Shown in pieces: positions 1 through 41,444 of a stretch of DNA of 64,000 bases. The notes beneath the pieces are model-generated. The model saw nothing but the letters and a program-made list of their open reading frames with translations, made no database searches and was not told the DNA's origin. The stretch lies in the NCBI GenBank assembly GCA_005406025.1, contig BGZK01001293.1, positions 1 through 64,000 of the forward strand. The letters are read 5' to 3'. Made by a program: the position numbers and the translations under genes. Position 1 is the first letter of the stretch, and the number at the start of each line of letters is the position of its first letter. This stretch comes from Eumeta japonica. Taxonomy: Eukaryota > Arthropoda > Insecta > Lepidoptera > Psychidae.

Positions 1-79
1 AAAACAATACGACACGCGTGGAGCGGCGATCAAGCTGGGCGCGGCGGGCGTAATGCAAGTTCCGACACTTTCTTGTTAG
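1..79 (+). other. Possible terminal exon of an upstream plus-strand gene
   Basis: The first ~65 bases are strikingly GC-rich compared with the AT-rich DNA that follows. Frame 2 is open from the left edge to a TAG at 77-79, encoding a short tail ending in VPTLSC. Frame 1 is also open, to a TAA at about 79-81. No domain can be recognised in so short a piece and the opposite strand is not excluded. This is only a suggestion that a gene ends here. Confidence 0.2.
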
Positions 80-1442
80 AATAAATTCGTCGCTGTTGGT
101 AGTCCGGATAATCGCGAATCTGTATAACTGAGGGCCGGAAAATCGCGTTTCTACTGTAGTTACTATTAGTATTCTTGTATTACAGGGTGCTTCTGTAAGA
201 GCCCGCTATCTCTATCAAATTACATTGACTTTGTGAATGACATCCATTTCTATGATGGCATCAACCTTAAGTATTGCCTTGAAAAACATGAACAGAGATA
301 TATTTGGAAATGGTACTCATTTAATAGGTATTGTATGTATTTTAAACATGAATGTTATAAGCATTAAACTTGTATCTTAAGTATTCCATTTTCTACTGAT
401 ACAGAAGCCATGGCCATGGGAGCCATAACATGTCTCCATCACTCCAGGCTCATCTACAGTCGGTATATACTTTTGTCAATAAGGACTATGTCGTCACTCT
501 ATAACATGCACCATGGTAATTGACACTGAATGTCTTTTGTGAAGTAATCCATTACCATGTTAAATAGTAATAGGCTCAAACTTAGTTATGAATTCTATAT
601 GAGAAGGCCCTTAATGTTAATTAAAATCAATTTAATATATTTGGAAATAAACCATTAATTTTTTTTAGTTTATTTTTATTTTTAGTGTCCCCTATAAGTT
701 TTTTTCTAAATTTGGTATTAATCATGGAGACTCTTCTTAAGGAAATGCAGGTAAATGTAGTGATTTCATAAAATATTATAAAACAAATGATACAATCACA
801 AGCAAGTAAACCAAAATAGAAAATGTTTGTATACTTACTTATTGTAATGCTATGTGGTTTGTAGTGCATTTTAATAAATAGAAGTTTTAAAAGAAATACT
901 CAAATAATATTTAGTTTTATTTTTATGCATGAAGATGGCAAGTATTTCAATCAAAATAAATACAGTAGTCAGACTTACTTTTTGGCTTTTCATCTGAAAT
1001 TACCTATAAAATTATTATACATATTAAAATAAAAACATATATATGTATGCTGCATATCGTAATGACAAATTGAAATTACTAATTGTTTAGAAATGGAATT
1101 CTTCACTTAATCGATCAATTACTCAAAGACTTAATAAATAAATTATAATTATAATAGCAGGTACAAAAGCAGCCAAACAATATTTAATGATATGTCCAGT
1201 GTTTATGTACAACTCCTAAATAGATACATTTACTGTTTTCTTAAAGCACAATAATAAATAATATAACAGACTATATACTACATAACAATGCTTGAAATTG
1301 TGTCATTAAAAAGATTACAACAGTTCGAAGTAAAATCAAAACTTTATAAGAGTACAATCAAAATATACCACATTAAATACAAAAAAAATTGAATTCATAA
1401 CATTTCACCGATAAATTTGTAAAATCTGTTTTAAAAATTATT
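80..1442. other. AT-rich stretch without a recognisable gene
   Basis: No ORF with coding character or recognisable transposon protein was found on either strand. The part below 1443 is expected to hold the 3' UTR of the minus-strand TMEM222 gene. A candidate minus-strand AATAAA (TTTATT at 916-921) lies about 520 bases past its stop, but the region is too AT-rich for this to mean much. Confidence 0.5.
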
Positions 1443-3054
1443 TTATATTAGTGCAGCCAGTCCACAAATAAATACAACTATAATTACAAATGGTAACCAG
1501 GTTTTCACAAATCCGCCAAAACTGAAAGAAAATAATAATGAATATTAATGATAAATTACATAATAGATTATAGTTATACTGCTAATTATGTTTTTACTAC
1601 AACCAAATTAGTTTCATGGTATCTGAGAGACAAAACTTTATATTGCAAGAATTTTAAACTTATTTGAGAAATGAGTTATGTTTATATACCAATTTATTAG
1701 ACAAACGTCTAAATAAAAGAAGAAATTTTTGTTTCCTTGCATACTTAACAATAAATTATTTGATATCTTACAATTCCAATCAATTATATATATCCTTAAT
1801 GCTAAAAATAAAAAATTGAACAATAATTGTTAAAATATGCAAAGCGACTAGGCATAATAACAAAAAGTGAAATGAAAACTAAAATTAATTAAAGGAAAAA
1901 AAAAATTGCCAGACAAGTGCCTCTCAATCTAATTGATATTTTAAATTTATTTATTTGATGATTATTACTAGTCATCAAAAAAAAAATCAAATTACTACAA
2001 CGACTTTGAATGGTAAAATCATTTTAATGTGAATAGTAGGAAGAAGGATGAAATAATAGTAACAATTTAAAACATTTATTTATACAAAGAATTACATTAA
2101 TTTATACAAAGAATATGAATTTCATATTAATTTTAGTATTTATATACAAATATACATACAATAAAATACATTTGAATATGCACTAATAGTCATAGTTGAA
2201 GATAACTCAAACGTTTTACACTTTTCATAAGTGACTTACGTTTCAAAAAATCACTATGAATAAAAGTTTTATCTATAGTACAAATCTATATTTATAAATA
2301 AAAAAAATTAAATATAGTAAGCAACTAATATAAATGACTGCATAGAAGTATGTGATAAAAATATGAAAGCTTCTAAACATATGATGAAAAATACTTACCC
2401 CACATACTTAGAAAATATAAGCATGTAGAAGGCTAACTTAACCATATTCCAATTCTTGCAGCCATTGTAGTTCATTATATTTAAGGCCTTTGCAACATGT
2501 GAATGACAATTGTCATAAAAAATAATGTGCTAAAAAAGAAAAGCTATTCAATAACAAGAAAATTAACTAATAACATGGTTTAAGTGTTAACAACAAACCA
2601 TTCTTTTTTTATAAATCTCAGAAGCTTCAGCAACAGCTGCATCCCAACCTGCTTGACCATTGATAGATTTTTGTGGGGATAATTGCCAATATTTTGTGGG
2701 ATTTCCAAATGCCATTAGATCCTCAGATACATAATAAGGTCCAGCAAAATCCCTTATAACGCCACTCGACGTACATATTCCCATATGCCCAAGAAAAGGG
2801 AAAATCCATCTGGCAAGAAAGACATTAAAATCGTTCTATTAAAATTAATTCAGTGACAGTGACTAAATGTACGGTTATCAAAATGTTATCAAAATAAAAT
2901 TCAATTTAGATAATACAAACGTTAAAACAGGTATTGGTGTCCATACAATGCAATATGGATATCTATTCCGTTCGCGGTCAATAGCATCCATTAGTACAAC
3001 GTGCTCGCGGTCGCAGAGATCAGTCGGACTAATAGGACTTTGATCGCCGTTCAT
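1443..3054 (-). CDS. TMEM222: TMEM222-type (DUF778) membrane protein, complete, four exons
   Basis: Exons in coding order are 3054-2921, 2809-2599, 2529-2399 and 1521-1443. All junctions are GT-AG and keep frame. The product is 184 residues, against about 208 for human TMEM222. The protein starts MNGDQSP. Conserved blocks are YCIVWTPIPVLTW (about 34-46), GHMGICTSSGVIRDFAGPY in exon 2, and DNCHSHVA with NWNMVKLAF in exon 3. The last exon encodes a hydrophobic C-terminal segment starting TWLPFVII. Hydrophobicity suggests one N-terminal segment (about 34-58) and C-terminal membrane segments from about 140 to the end. The family is a conserved eukaryotic membrane protein whose biochemical role is poorly defined, so I assign no reaction. 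The start is the first ATG upstream of the conserved block. Identification rests on remembered family motifs and is firm. Confidence 0.9.
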
Positions 3055-5453
3055 ATTTTGCCCGATTAGTGAAACGCTAAAGCATTATGTTAAGTGTATA
3101 AACCAAAAATACAACTGAGTTATTACAACAAAAACACCAACACACGACACAGTACACTATGACAATGCTGTGATGCAGACTAAGAACTACAGAACAAAAA
3201 CTTCCACCTATCCTTACTGTTTTCATTTAGTACTTTATGATTATATTACTTTAAGTCTATTACATATATTGCTACAGAACAATAGCCGTACCTAACAATA
3301 GAAAATGTACTAAGATAAGAAATGTATAAAAACCCTTATTAACTTTGTTTTAGGAATTTAATATACATAAAAGTGAGTGCTATAGATACTTTTTTTAAGG
3401 TTTATGAATCGGAACTTGCCTCAAGTTTGTAAAAGACTACAATACTCATTGAAATAGAAAAGCATAGAAATATTCCCACATAAACAAAATGACCAAACAA
3501 AATTGGCTTCGTAGTAGGCGTGACATACGATGTTGGCTTTGCCGCAGTACAGATGTTCACCACGAGTCCTTATCCTTTCTCTGTCTGTCGTCAACGAATG
3601 TCTTCATTCTTTCTCTTTCTTTCTTTTCGGTTAAGAAATAAGTGTCATTCAAAATTACATCTAAACTTTATAACGATAAGGTCTTTTGTAAGATATTTGA
3701 TTTGGTTTGACATATATATCCTCATTTATAGTTGTGTAAGTTATGTGCCACAAATGAACATAAATTTATTCAACTATATAATTCTACGCTTTTGTATTTC
3801 GATGACAATAATAAAGTTAATAATTAATGCTCTTTATATCTTGATGAATTTTACAAAACGTTAGCCTCTGGCATAACAATTTTTTTTACAATATGTTTTA
3901 TATATTATTCAAGCCTTTCTGTTCATTTTAACCCAAAACAATTAAATAATTAATGGTCTTTATTTCTTGATGAATTTCACAAAATTTGAACCTCTACCAT
4001 AACGATTTTTTTACAATTTGTTTTATATATTACACAGACCTTTTTGTTCATTTTAATTCAAAACATTAATTGTCATAATAATAATCAAACTTTACAATCA
4101 GTTCAGCTAGGTACAATAGATATTATTGTATTATTCATAATGTGCTCTTTTTCCAAAAAGAGATCTACAACGAATATTGTAGTCTTCATTATTTGTAAGT
4201 AGTTGATGGAAGAAATAATAACACATGCTTGAATATAAAATCCGAATTAATTGGTCTATAATCACGAGAAAGTTTGGCAGATAATTGATCTACGAAATGA
4301 AAATAATTATAGATCACAGTATGAATAATTAAAATAACCTATCTATTGTGAAAACAATAATACATAAATATTTTTATTATGAAAACTAATTAAAATAAGA
4401 AGATATTGTCACTATTTATTAGGTATGTTGTAGAAATAGAATTATATACTAATAATAATAATAAACTATTCTGTAATCAGAGTTTTTTTTTATTTCATAA
4501 CCATATTGCAAATTTTAGATAAGTACCGAAAAGTTATGGACGCTAGATATCGCAAATGTTGTGTACATAGCAAATAATCCTAGCTTTCTCCGTTGTATTG
4601 TTGATGTATTATACATAGATCAATCCCTCCTTAAGTTGAATTGACGTAATATGTGAACGGTTTCTTATAATGAATGTGGCATTATTACAATTCCAAATCG
4701 AATAATTATTTAACTATGTGACTACTCACTGTCTCTAATGTCACTAAGCATTAAAATAGGCCAAAAGTCTTAAATAGTCTTCGTTTAACTCATATTTTTT
4801 GAGTGTTTGCATATTTATCTTTCCTAATTATTAATACATCGATAAACCATTGTAAAAAGGAACTACGATATTTAAAAAAATAACTACTTAGTATTTTTCA
4901 TGGCAATAGCTTGTGTTGACTTAGAAGAATTGTCAGGCATAATATTGCACTTAGAGTAAAGAAAAGTTTAATTACTCTGAGAATAACATCGAGACATAAA
5001 ATTAGGTAGAACATAAAATAATATGATCAAGTCAGTTTTATTTTATATGAGTGAGTAACGTCGTAAAGTTCAATAAACGTAAAAAATCTCTAAAATATAC
5101 TTATTTTTTCTTTTTAATAATCTCTATGAAAATATTTAAAAATATACGCCAATATTTAAAAATTAACCATAGTAAAAAACAAAGTGAATTAAACTATTTA
5201 AGAAAATATTTCAGTAAATTGACGAAATTTATTAGTGTTAATCGAAACATTTTTCTATAAGCATCTAAGGTTGAGCATTACATAATAATATTAAGTAGAA
5301 TTTGTTTTCTTCTTTTAAGTAGTACATAGCCGTTTAATAATTTATTTACAGTTGTTGTTCTGTGGTAAACTGTCAATAATGTCCATTTGGTCTGTTGAGT
5401 GTGCTTTGGGTTTGGAGTTTGCATTTTGCTGTTTCGTTCTGTTTAGTTATGTG
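3055..5453. other. Intergenic region between TMEM222 and SMC1
   Basis: The two genes are divergently transcribed and about 2.5 kb apart, so both promoters should lie here, but they are too far apart to be an obvious shared bidirectional promoter. ORFs in this stretch (for example 3520-3864 and 5051-5260) have AT-driven composition and no recognisable domain. The only clear structure is an imperfect tandem duplication at 3821-4072, listed separately. Confidence 0.5.
3821..4072. repeat. Two-copy imperfect tandem duplication, ~126 bp unit
   Basis: Copy 1 starts at 3821 and copy 2 at 3947. Both begin TAATTAATG and share CTTGATGAATTT, then ACAAAA, CATAAC, TTTTTTTACAAT, TGTTTTATATATTA and TTGTTCATTTTAA-like blocks in the same order. 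The copies differ at many scattered positions, so the duplication is old. Confidence 0.75.
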
Positions 5454-5463
5454 TTTTGGCGCC
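5454..5463 (+). promoter_or_regulatory. E2F-like site upstream of SMC1
   Basis: TTTTGGCGCC lies about 75-80 bases upstream of the SMC1 start codon in AT-rich DNA. It matches the E2F/DP consensus (TTTSGCGC). Cohesin subunits are commonly cell-cycle regulated, so a role in S-phase expression is plausible. No TATA box is evident. This is a motif match only. Confidence 0.35.
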
Positions 5464-5535
5464 CATTCATTGTTAATAAATAAAGCCATATAACAATTCT
5501 TAAGGTGATTGATGTGTGTAGTGTGAAACGCTAAA

Positions 5536-34260
<28,725 letters not shown>

Positions 34261-34699
34261 GATTAGGCTAAATATTACATATAAGATATAAGACTTAAAG
34301 ATATTTAATTTTGTAATGAATGGGCGATGTCTGAATATTACTATTTCTAGTAATTGGCAAACTATTTTGATGAATAGAAGAAAAAAATTATTACATTAAA
34401 GAAATTATTACATATTCAGACGAATGATATGTGTTTGATTTGGCTCATATAGAAAAAAATATTAATACTTGTGAGATGATTAATTGTAATTGTTAAAATC
34501 GATTAACTGTTCATAATGAATAATTTTAAAACCTAATTACAACATGATTTGTCATTGAAAGAGTTTAAAGTAACTGGTAATAACAATAATGAATTATTTA
34601 ATTTAAAAACATTTCATTTCAAAAATAGTCCTTTAACAATGCAGTATCGCCCATTCTGTGACAGTGTTTGTACTTCATGGTAAAATCATACCATTCCAT

Positions 34700-34705
34700 A
34701 ATAAA
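34700..34705 (+). terminator. Candidate polyadenylation signal of SMC1
   Basis: This is the first AATAAA downstream of the SMC1 stop, 440 bases into the presumed 3' UTR. It sits in the loop between CCATTC and GAATGG, a perfect 6-bp stem. AT-richness makes chance hexamers common, so RNA data would be needed. Confidence 0.4.
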
Positions 34706-35514
34706 AAGAATGGCCTTGTTAGGTCGACTATAACAGATATATTTTTTGTATGTAAATTTTTGTGTCCTATCTCGTCAGTTTTTTACTAAAACGCATTCAA
34801 ATATATTTGACATCAAGGTTTTGCCTTTTGATTATTGTATGTATCACTGTCTCGCCCAAGTGGTATGTATAGTTATAATTTTTTTATTAATACAACTTTT
34901 TTATTCCTTTTTCTAAATAATTTTGTTATAAACAACATTTTTAGTATTGTTATGTGAGATAGTAAGATGTATATTTAATTACAAAATATTCTTAACAAAG
35001 ATCAATTTTTATATTTAACGTTCCATATTATTTGCAGTGATTTAAAATAATAATTTATAAGACATTTTTTTATTTATTGGTATAGACACCAAAAGATATA
35101 TTATTATGGATATTGAAGCTGCACAATGGCCAGTCGGGGTGTAGAATGATGTAATAATGAGGTCTGTTCAGTAACTCCATGGATACTCATTTTAATTTTT
35201 ACATCTCGACTACGTTTCTATAACTGTCTTTTCAGAATACGTTTTTTCTTTCTTTGACAGCAAGTCCGTAATACCAAAATTAATAAGCTGATAGTTAATT
35301 ATTTTTTTTATTATTAATTAATTTACTATGTCACATTTTATAATATTAACATATATTATAAAATATAGCATGTCACATAGTAAAACATCATATATGTTTT
35401 ATTATATAAACATGACGCTGGACGAATCTATCTCGACGCCGTAATAACTGCTTTAATTCCCAAGATATTCATGAAAATAAAGTGTATAAAGTATAATCTT
35501 TGTAACATATTTAA
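34706..35514. other. AT-rich stretch downstream of SMC1, nothing recognised
   Basis: No coding ORF, transposon protein or RNA gene was recognised. Part may belong to longer SMC1 3' UTR isoforms. Confidence 0.5.
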
Positions 35515-35760
35515 CTAGGTTGCAACACGAAAATGAGCCGGCGCGACCGGTAAAATACCACACTCAACGGAATACGGACGTGGAGTAGCAGCTTCCGCTG
35601 TTGCATTTCGTCCAATGAGTAAGAGTTTTGGTGGCCCAGTTCCTCTTCCATTAGCCCGATCCCCTTCCATTAAATATCCTATTCCCTCCCAGAAACGCAA
35701 GGCACTGACGACTCCTCTAGGATTGGGAGTGCCTGCTCGTTTGAACCTCTACTATACTAT
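35515..35760. repeat. GC-rich interspersed repeat
   Basis: This isolated GC-rich block contains ATGAGCCGGCGCGACCGGTA, GGAATACGGACGTGG and GGTGGCCCAGTTCC motifs that I recall from repeats scattered through insect genomes. The minus-strand ORF over it (35515-35700) is composition-driven. Class is uncertain (SINE-like or the end of a longer element). Confidence 0.45.
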
Positions 35761-36270
35761 AAAAAAAACTAACTATTAATTTTTAATTCTGTGTCGTTCA
35801 AACAGCATTTGTAAATTGAATTCTCATACTTTATTGCAGATATTTCGGAACATTTCTTAGTCATAATCTGCAGTAAATCAATTTGATATACCGTTAATTT
35901 TGAACTCTGTGCAGTTTAAATAAAGGCAATGTGTAAGTTATGGTTTCAAAACAATAGGTCCAGTTATTTTTGTGTTATAAACAACAAACTAATAAATGAA
36001 TACAAACTTTTCTCTTTGTAATATTAGTTTGAATACAATAACTTACTATTGTAGATACAAAAAGGAAATATTCAAAGTAAAATATAGATATCAAGAAATC
36101 ATTAAACTTTTATCAGTTATTATATTTTTATTTACATTAATCAATTTTACAATAATACTTTACAAATTAGTATTAGTATGAGATTAATATGCATTTCGTC
36201 CTAAGAAATCAGATCCATATAATGCAAGATAATGAACTACAGCCTTCATCCGAGATAATATTTATCATAT

Positions 36271-36272
<2 letters not shown>

Positions 36273-36317
<45 letters not shown>
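36273..36317. repeat. (AT)n microsatellite
   Basis: An uninterrupted AT run of about 22 units. The surrounding 35761-36930 holds nothing else I can recognise. Confidence 0.95.
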
Positions 36318-36321
<4 letters not shown>

Positions 36322-36929
36322 ACTTCTATTCCAGAACACATGAAATTGGGACTTAATCACTCCTTACTTATTGTAACTATGAATTCACATGTGCACTATA
36401 GACATCTATAAATACATAACACTAACACTAATATACATCTTTAGTTTGGTTTATAAATTTTACTGTATACATTATAAATTTTAATATGATAACTTTTAAT
36501 TGAGCATGTTAGAGACATACATTCAATTTTTCTTTTCTTCAAATATAAATTACAACCATATACATACAGATAAATAAATTTTAATAAACTATTAAATTTG
36601 ATGTTAAATGAAACATAAATTTATAACAATAAAAATTAAATGAATTTTTTATATGTATTTATTATATAAAATGTTGGAACAATACACAAGGGTGTACCTT
36701 CACCGAGTGTATAATGTACTTTTTTCCAATACAGTCAATACATTGAAGAATAAGTATTTTTTTAGTTTTTAACCAACAAAAAAAAGGCGGAGTTTCTAAA
36801 TTCGACACGTAGATTTTTATTTTATGTATGATACAACGTTTTACTAGATTCCATGTTGTTTTTTTTTCTATTGGGTAAGGTTTATACTTCAAAGTTGTGC
36901 CAACTTAAAATTGTAGAATTCCACTTTAT

Positions 36930-39900
36930 TTTTAAATAATGGAAAACATGGCCTACTATTAGTCGCACCCCCTCTCAAAATACGAGGCAGCGACAGTTGA
37001 ATTTGTATGTGTTGTAACAAGAAACAGATTGCACGTCCGCGTGGAAACTGCAGTATGAAATGACTAAACGCAAAGTAAATTAATGATCGTCCATCGACTA
37101 ATTACAACAACAATTGCAATATTTTTTCAAACGATAATGCACGGAAATTCACGGAAATCTATGCCCATGGTAAGTATATTATAGCTGGAACAGTATCTCG
37201 ACTTTTTGAACAAATATCACATTTTATTGCAACGTGTACGGTTGTTTAATTTCATCAATAAAATTGTAACTAGCATTTGCTGAACTTTCTGATATAGAAA
37301 GGTAAAAGTGAATACGATTTGTACGACATCAATCCGAAGAATGAACATTCTTTAGCATTTTGTAGGCACCTGCAGATACACAAACACCAGGTGTGTTCGA
37401 TGTATAGTGTGGGGGAAGCATTACGGGTTGGCAGACTGCTATTTGTTAAAATTCATTATGCTATGAGGAATGGTAAGGGAGCCCCTAGTGTGGGACCGTG
37501 ATTGTAACTGCGAATGGGACCGGTGTCGCAATAAAAGAATAAAGCGGTACCGAAAACGAGTCATCCCCTGATGATTGTTTTTCAATCTATGCACGTATCT
37601 ATAACGTACGGGAAACATCGCCAAAATTTGGAAGAAAAGCCAAATAAGCGGAAAGACTCCTTTACATCCAGAAAAATAACGACCCATCGCATTGCTCTCG
37701 CGCGCCGCCACGTTTAAAACGGGTGAGCCAGCGACAGCTGCTTTACGTAGGGGCGAGTGGCTTAGGAATTCAAACTCCCTAGCGACACTGATTATTTTCT
37801 CGTTTGTGTAATTTCTAGCGTCATGTAGCGAATGGGAAACGATGTCAAAAAATTAGACACGATCCACGTCGAAATTCGACAAGGCAGCCGCTGACACGAC
37901 AACCCTTCAACCGAGAAAAAGAACATATCCAAAACTGTCATTTAAATTTTGCGTGGTAAATATTAGACAAGAATCGTGAATTGTTCCAATTCACGAGGTT
38001 TAAGAATAGAACGTTTTACAACAAGTGCGGTAAATTGCCAATTGTCAATGAGAGCGAAATAAATGCGCTTAATTGCTCAAATGCGTAATCGACAACCGCA
38101 CGCATTGCGTATATTATTTTTTATTCCGAATGCGAAGATACTACAAAATTGGGATTCAGAGGTAAAAACTCCGGCTGGGATTGCAAAAAGAAAACACGCG
38201 TATGTCAAGTCGTACCTGTCGCACGCGAATAAACGTAAAACTCACGTTGCAATTGTACAGTAAGAAATCAGCTACTTAGAGACCTCAAAAGTGTACGCAA
38301 AGATACTAATTATCTCGCAGGAGTAATAAAAAAAATTCAAAAGTTTAATGCTTATAGCAGTCTAGTATATGAAACAAAAATAACCTTTATCTCACTATAT
38401 AGCTGTTGATTGGGATGTCCTTAACGGATGAAGCTGTCGATCGTGCATAAAACGGCTTATTGTCTGGCTTTTCAAGACGCCTACCAAAAATAACCCCATT
38501 TTATTACACCAGATTTGTATATTAAGAAGGAATAGTCACTTATTTTTTCTCATAACTCAATTTTAATCCAAAACTTAGATACTGTAAGGGCACTATCATA
38601 TCATCCGAGTGTTTTATACATTCACCTATTTTGTGTTTTGTAACAGTTTTTCTGAAATATTTACAGGCATCTGAAATATTTGAATCTTGTTTTTTTTATA
38701 TGGATATTTTATAAGGAAAGTGTTTAGTTAGATCATACGTGTAAAGCGAGTGCTAAATGAAATTACATACCAAATCGAATTAATAATACTTTAGCTAAGA
38801 CACTAAAGTGTTCAAAATATAATTTTCCAGATTTACAATCGAATAAAAGACTTAATAGAGAAAACTGTGAGATATCATTACAGATGCTGCAATAAGTTCT
38901 GGAATTCTAATCGAGTGTCAATACTTTTAAGCAAAGGCAACCAAAAGGTTTAGAAACCATTATGGTCAGCGATAAAATTTTCAATTTTCTCGAAACAGAC
39001 ACCGAAGATATGCAGTGCCCTTTGGTAAAAATATTATTTAAAGTAACATTATGGTGAAAACATAATTATTAATTCAGCTTAGACTTCTACAATATGCTCT
39101 TTGAGTAATGGTCATAAAATCGTGTACGACAATGGGTGTGAACAGAGTTGACATAACGATAGATAAAAATAAAGTTTCACATAGAAAGTCCAACAAAAGT
39201 TATTTTAACAGGTACTAAATCTCGTGTATATGATAATGTACGCTTCGCCAGACACATTTACAAATGGCACCAGGGAAAATTATCCTGAAACGCTAAAATT
39301 TTTAGGTACTATTATATGTACTAACAAAACCAACCATTAATCTTTTAAAGCTTAAGGGTTAATTTTGCGATGATTCTGAAACGCGGTTAGGCCATGAACT
39401 TTTAATTAGTTCGATTTACTTAGTTTATAATCAATAGTACGCTATACTGCAAGATATCATTAATTTATTGTGATCTATAGAAAAATTCTTTGTTGAAATT
39501 TTGTAGTGGTTATCTCAGGTTGAGACCATAAAATAATATGGAACATATCAAAATTGATTTGCCTATTTTGGATTATATTTGATGGTATGGAAATAAAGAT
39601 TACGTAGTTTTGTAATGTTCCTGAATAGTAAACTTCTATGGTGCGATTACGAAATGAGCAGTTAGAGAAGAACAACTAGTAGATGTTACACCTCTTGTTT
39701 ATTAACGCGCTTACGTCAGACTATGACACAGTTTTAAATGCATCTAATTGATTTTCTCAAAATAATTCAGTCATGTGCCTATGGTGGACTTTGATCAGGT
39801 GCTGTACATAGTACACTCAGAACATGGTGAAAGCTCCCGAGGATCTCAAAATAATAAAAAAAATGGTATTAGAGAAGGACGGTTTTTTTTGCTTGTTTTT

Positions 39901-40250
39901 TAGTCTTTTATGAGAGGATTAATAGACTTAACGATTGACGGGAGCGGTTTGCAAGATTTGCGGTCTCTAATATATGCAGCAGGATCTATTAATAAAATTA
40001 TTGAAATATCTTACTATAAATGGGACCGAAGGCAGATTCACTGATAAGCGTTGCACTTTTTATATTGTTCTCAAAAATAATAATATTCTTTTGAAAAAAA
40101 GGATCAAACTAGATTCTGCATTTCTCGAAGTCTATAATGGAATTACATACCCAGCAATATAATTCTATCAAAAGATAAAAAAATCATTCCTCATTTGGAC
40201 ATAATGGAAATGAAGGGTTCAAATGTTAAATTGTGGGAGTCTTATTTTAG
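36930..40250 (+). other. Decayed, possibly transposon-derived region
   Basis: Base composition is locally more balanced than in flanking DNA and several short ORFs are on the plus strand (37319-37501, 38063-38263, 39974-40162). Translation near 39770-40010, with frame changes, gives VDFDQVLYIVHSEHGESS and then LTIDGSGLQDLRSLIYAAGS. I recognise this only as like an unnamed multicopy insect/cnidarian ORF family (FDQPLYIK ... GSGL). No intact gene is present and no function can be given. Confidence 0.35.
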
Positions 40251-40260
40251 AATGACAGTA

Positions 40261-40418
40261 CAGTACAACGTATGAAACTTTGCCGCTGTGAAGTTCGTTA
40301 AGAAAGCATCGCAAACAGGAACGCGGCGGAGAATAAGGAAGGTCGGGAATCGTAATATACCTGCGCAGTATATCATTCGCAGCCAATTCAGAGCGGCATA
40401 GTTTCGTGCGTTGTACTG
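40261..40418. mobile_element. Tc1/mariner-type MITE with 10-bp terminal repeats
   Basis: CAGTACAACG at 40261-40270 is exactly inverted as CGTTGTACTG at 40409-40418, with TA on both sides (40259-40260 and 40419-40420). The 158-bp interior contains CGCTGTGAAGTTCGTTA and AACGCGGCGGAG and has no ORF. A related copy lies at about 44086-44261. Confidence 0.75.
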
Positions 40419-40965
40419 TACATGTATGTGATAAATGAAAAGTATATGGATTTGACGATTGAGAATTACATTAGTTCATAGTGAAACAAAAGCCTTTGTT
40501 TTTAAGATGCAGTTTATCAAATCTTGTATCGTTAGGAAATAGAAAAAACTAAAAATGACTGCAGATATAAAAATTTTCTGAAACACTACGGTTTATGATT
40601 TCAAATATTCTATACTTGTCATATATGCTAATTACATGAAATGAAATTAAGTTAATATTTGTCGGTTATAACAATTAAAGTGTAAATTATATTGAGTACA
40701 CAAAACGCGCCTAAGGAAAAGTTTACACACGTCATTTTTACTGAAAACACACTAGTTTCCATTTTTCAAGTGTTTTTATCCAACGTTAATAACAAGGCAA
40801 TATTAAATTCCATGTTCAGTAATAATTGACTATGTACGTATATATTTAGTATATTACTTTTAAAGAATATGAGTACTACTCAAAGCTTATCCAAATAGTT
40901 AATGAATAACAAGAACAAATGTTAAAACTAAAAAAAAATAACACCGAAAAAAAAATGTTTATTAT

Positions 40966-41370
40966 ATGGGGACCACTTTTAATTCTTAACATTTTATTTT
41001 TATTACTTTTATTTATAGCGACCTTAATAATATACAATGTGTGAATACTTGAAGTATTTTGCTATTACCATTACTACAATCGAGCAATGAACGTAAAAAA
41101 AAACGCAAATGTATGAGGGCCTCCTTTAATTTTTAATTTGGTATTTTTTGTTTATTTCTTTTTATAGCGACTATATTGATACACGCTGTGTGAACATTTT
41201 AAGCGCCCATCTATTGCCATTATTAAAATCGCGCAAAAAAAACCAATAAAACACCTTTTTTTTTGTATGGAGCCCCCTTACATTTTTTATTTTCTTTTTA
41301 TTAGTTGTTGTTATAGTGGCAATAAAAATAAATACTGCGAAAATTTAATTGTTATCAAAGGCCAAATGCT
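40966..41370. repeat. Tandem ~150-bp repeat common in Lepidoptera
   Basis: Units start at 40966 (ATGGGGACCAC), 41113 (ATGAGGGCCTCC) and 41267 (ATGGAGCCCCC). Each contains a TTTATT-rich block, then TTATAGYGRC and a TGTGTGAA or TGCGAAAA block. I recall this unit as abundant in moth and butterfly genomes, and it is the strongest hint to the organism. Copies are diverged. Confidence 0.65.
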
Positions 41371-41444
41371 CCAACTTTGTCTTTCGATACTATCTTTCTA
41401 ACTGCGAAAACCAAAATCAAGAATAAGAACAAAAGAAAACTGGG

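Noticed and set aside
3520..3864. 114-residue plus-strand ORF between TMEM222 and SMC1
   Set aside because: Composition is AT-driven (rich in F, I, L, Y), no domain is recognisable, and it runs into the non-coding tandem duplication.
3055..5535. Shared bidirectional promoter of TMEM222 and SMC1
   Set aside because: The start codons are about 2.5 kb apart with no compact GC-rich promoter between them; separate promoters are more likely.
35515..35700. 61-residue minus-strand ORF
   Set aside because: It matches the reading of a GC-rich interspersed repeat rather than a gene.
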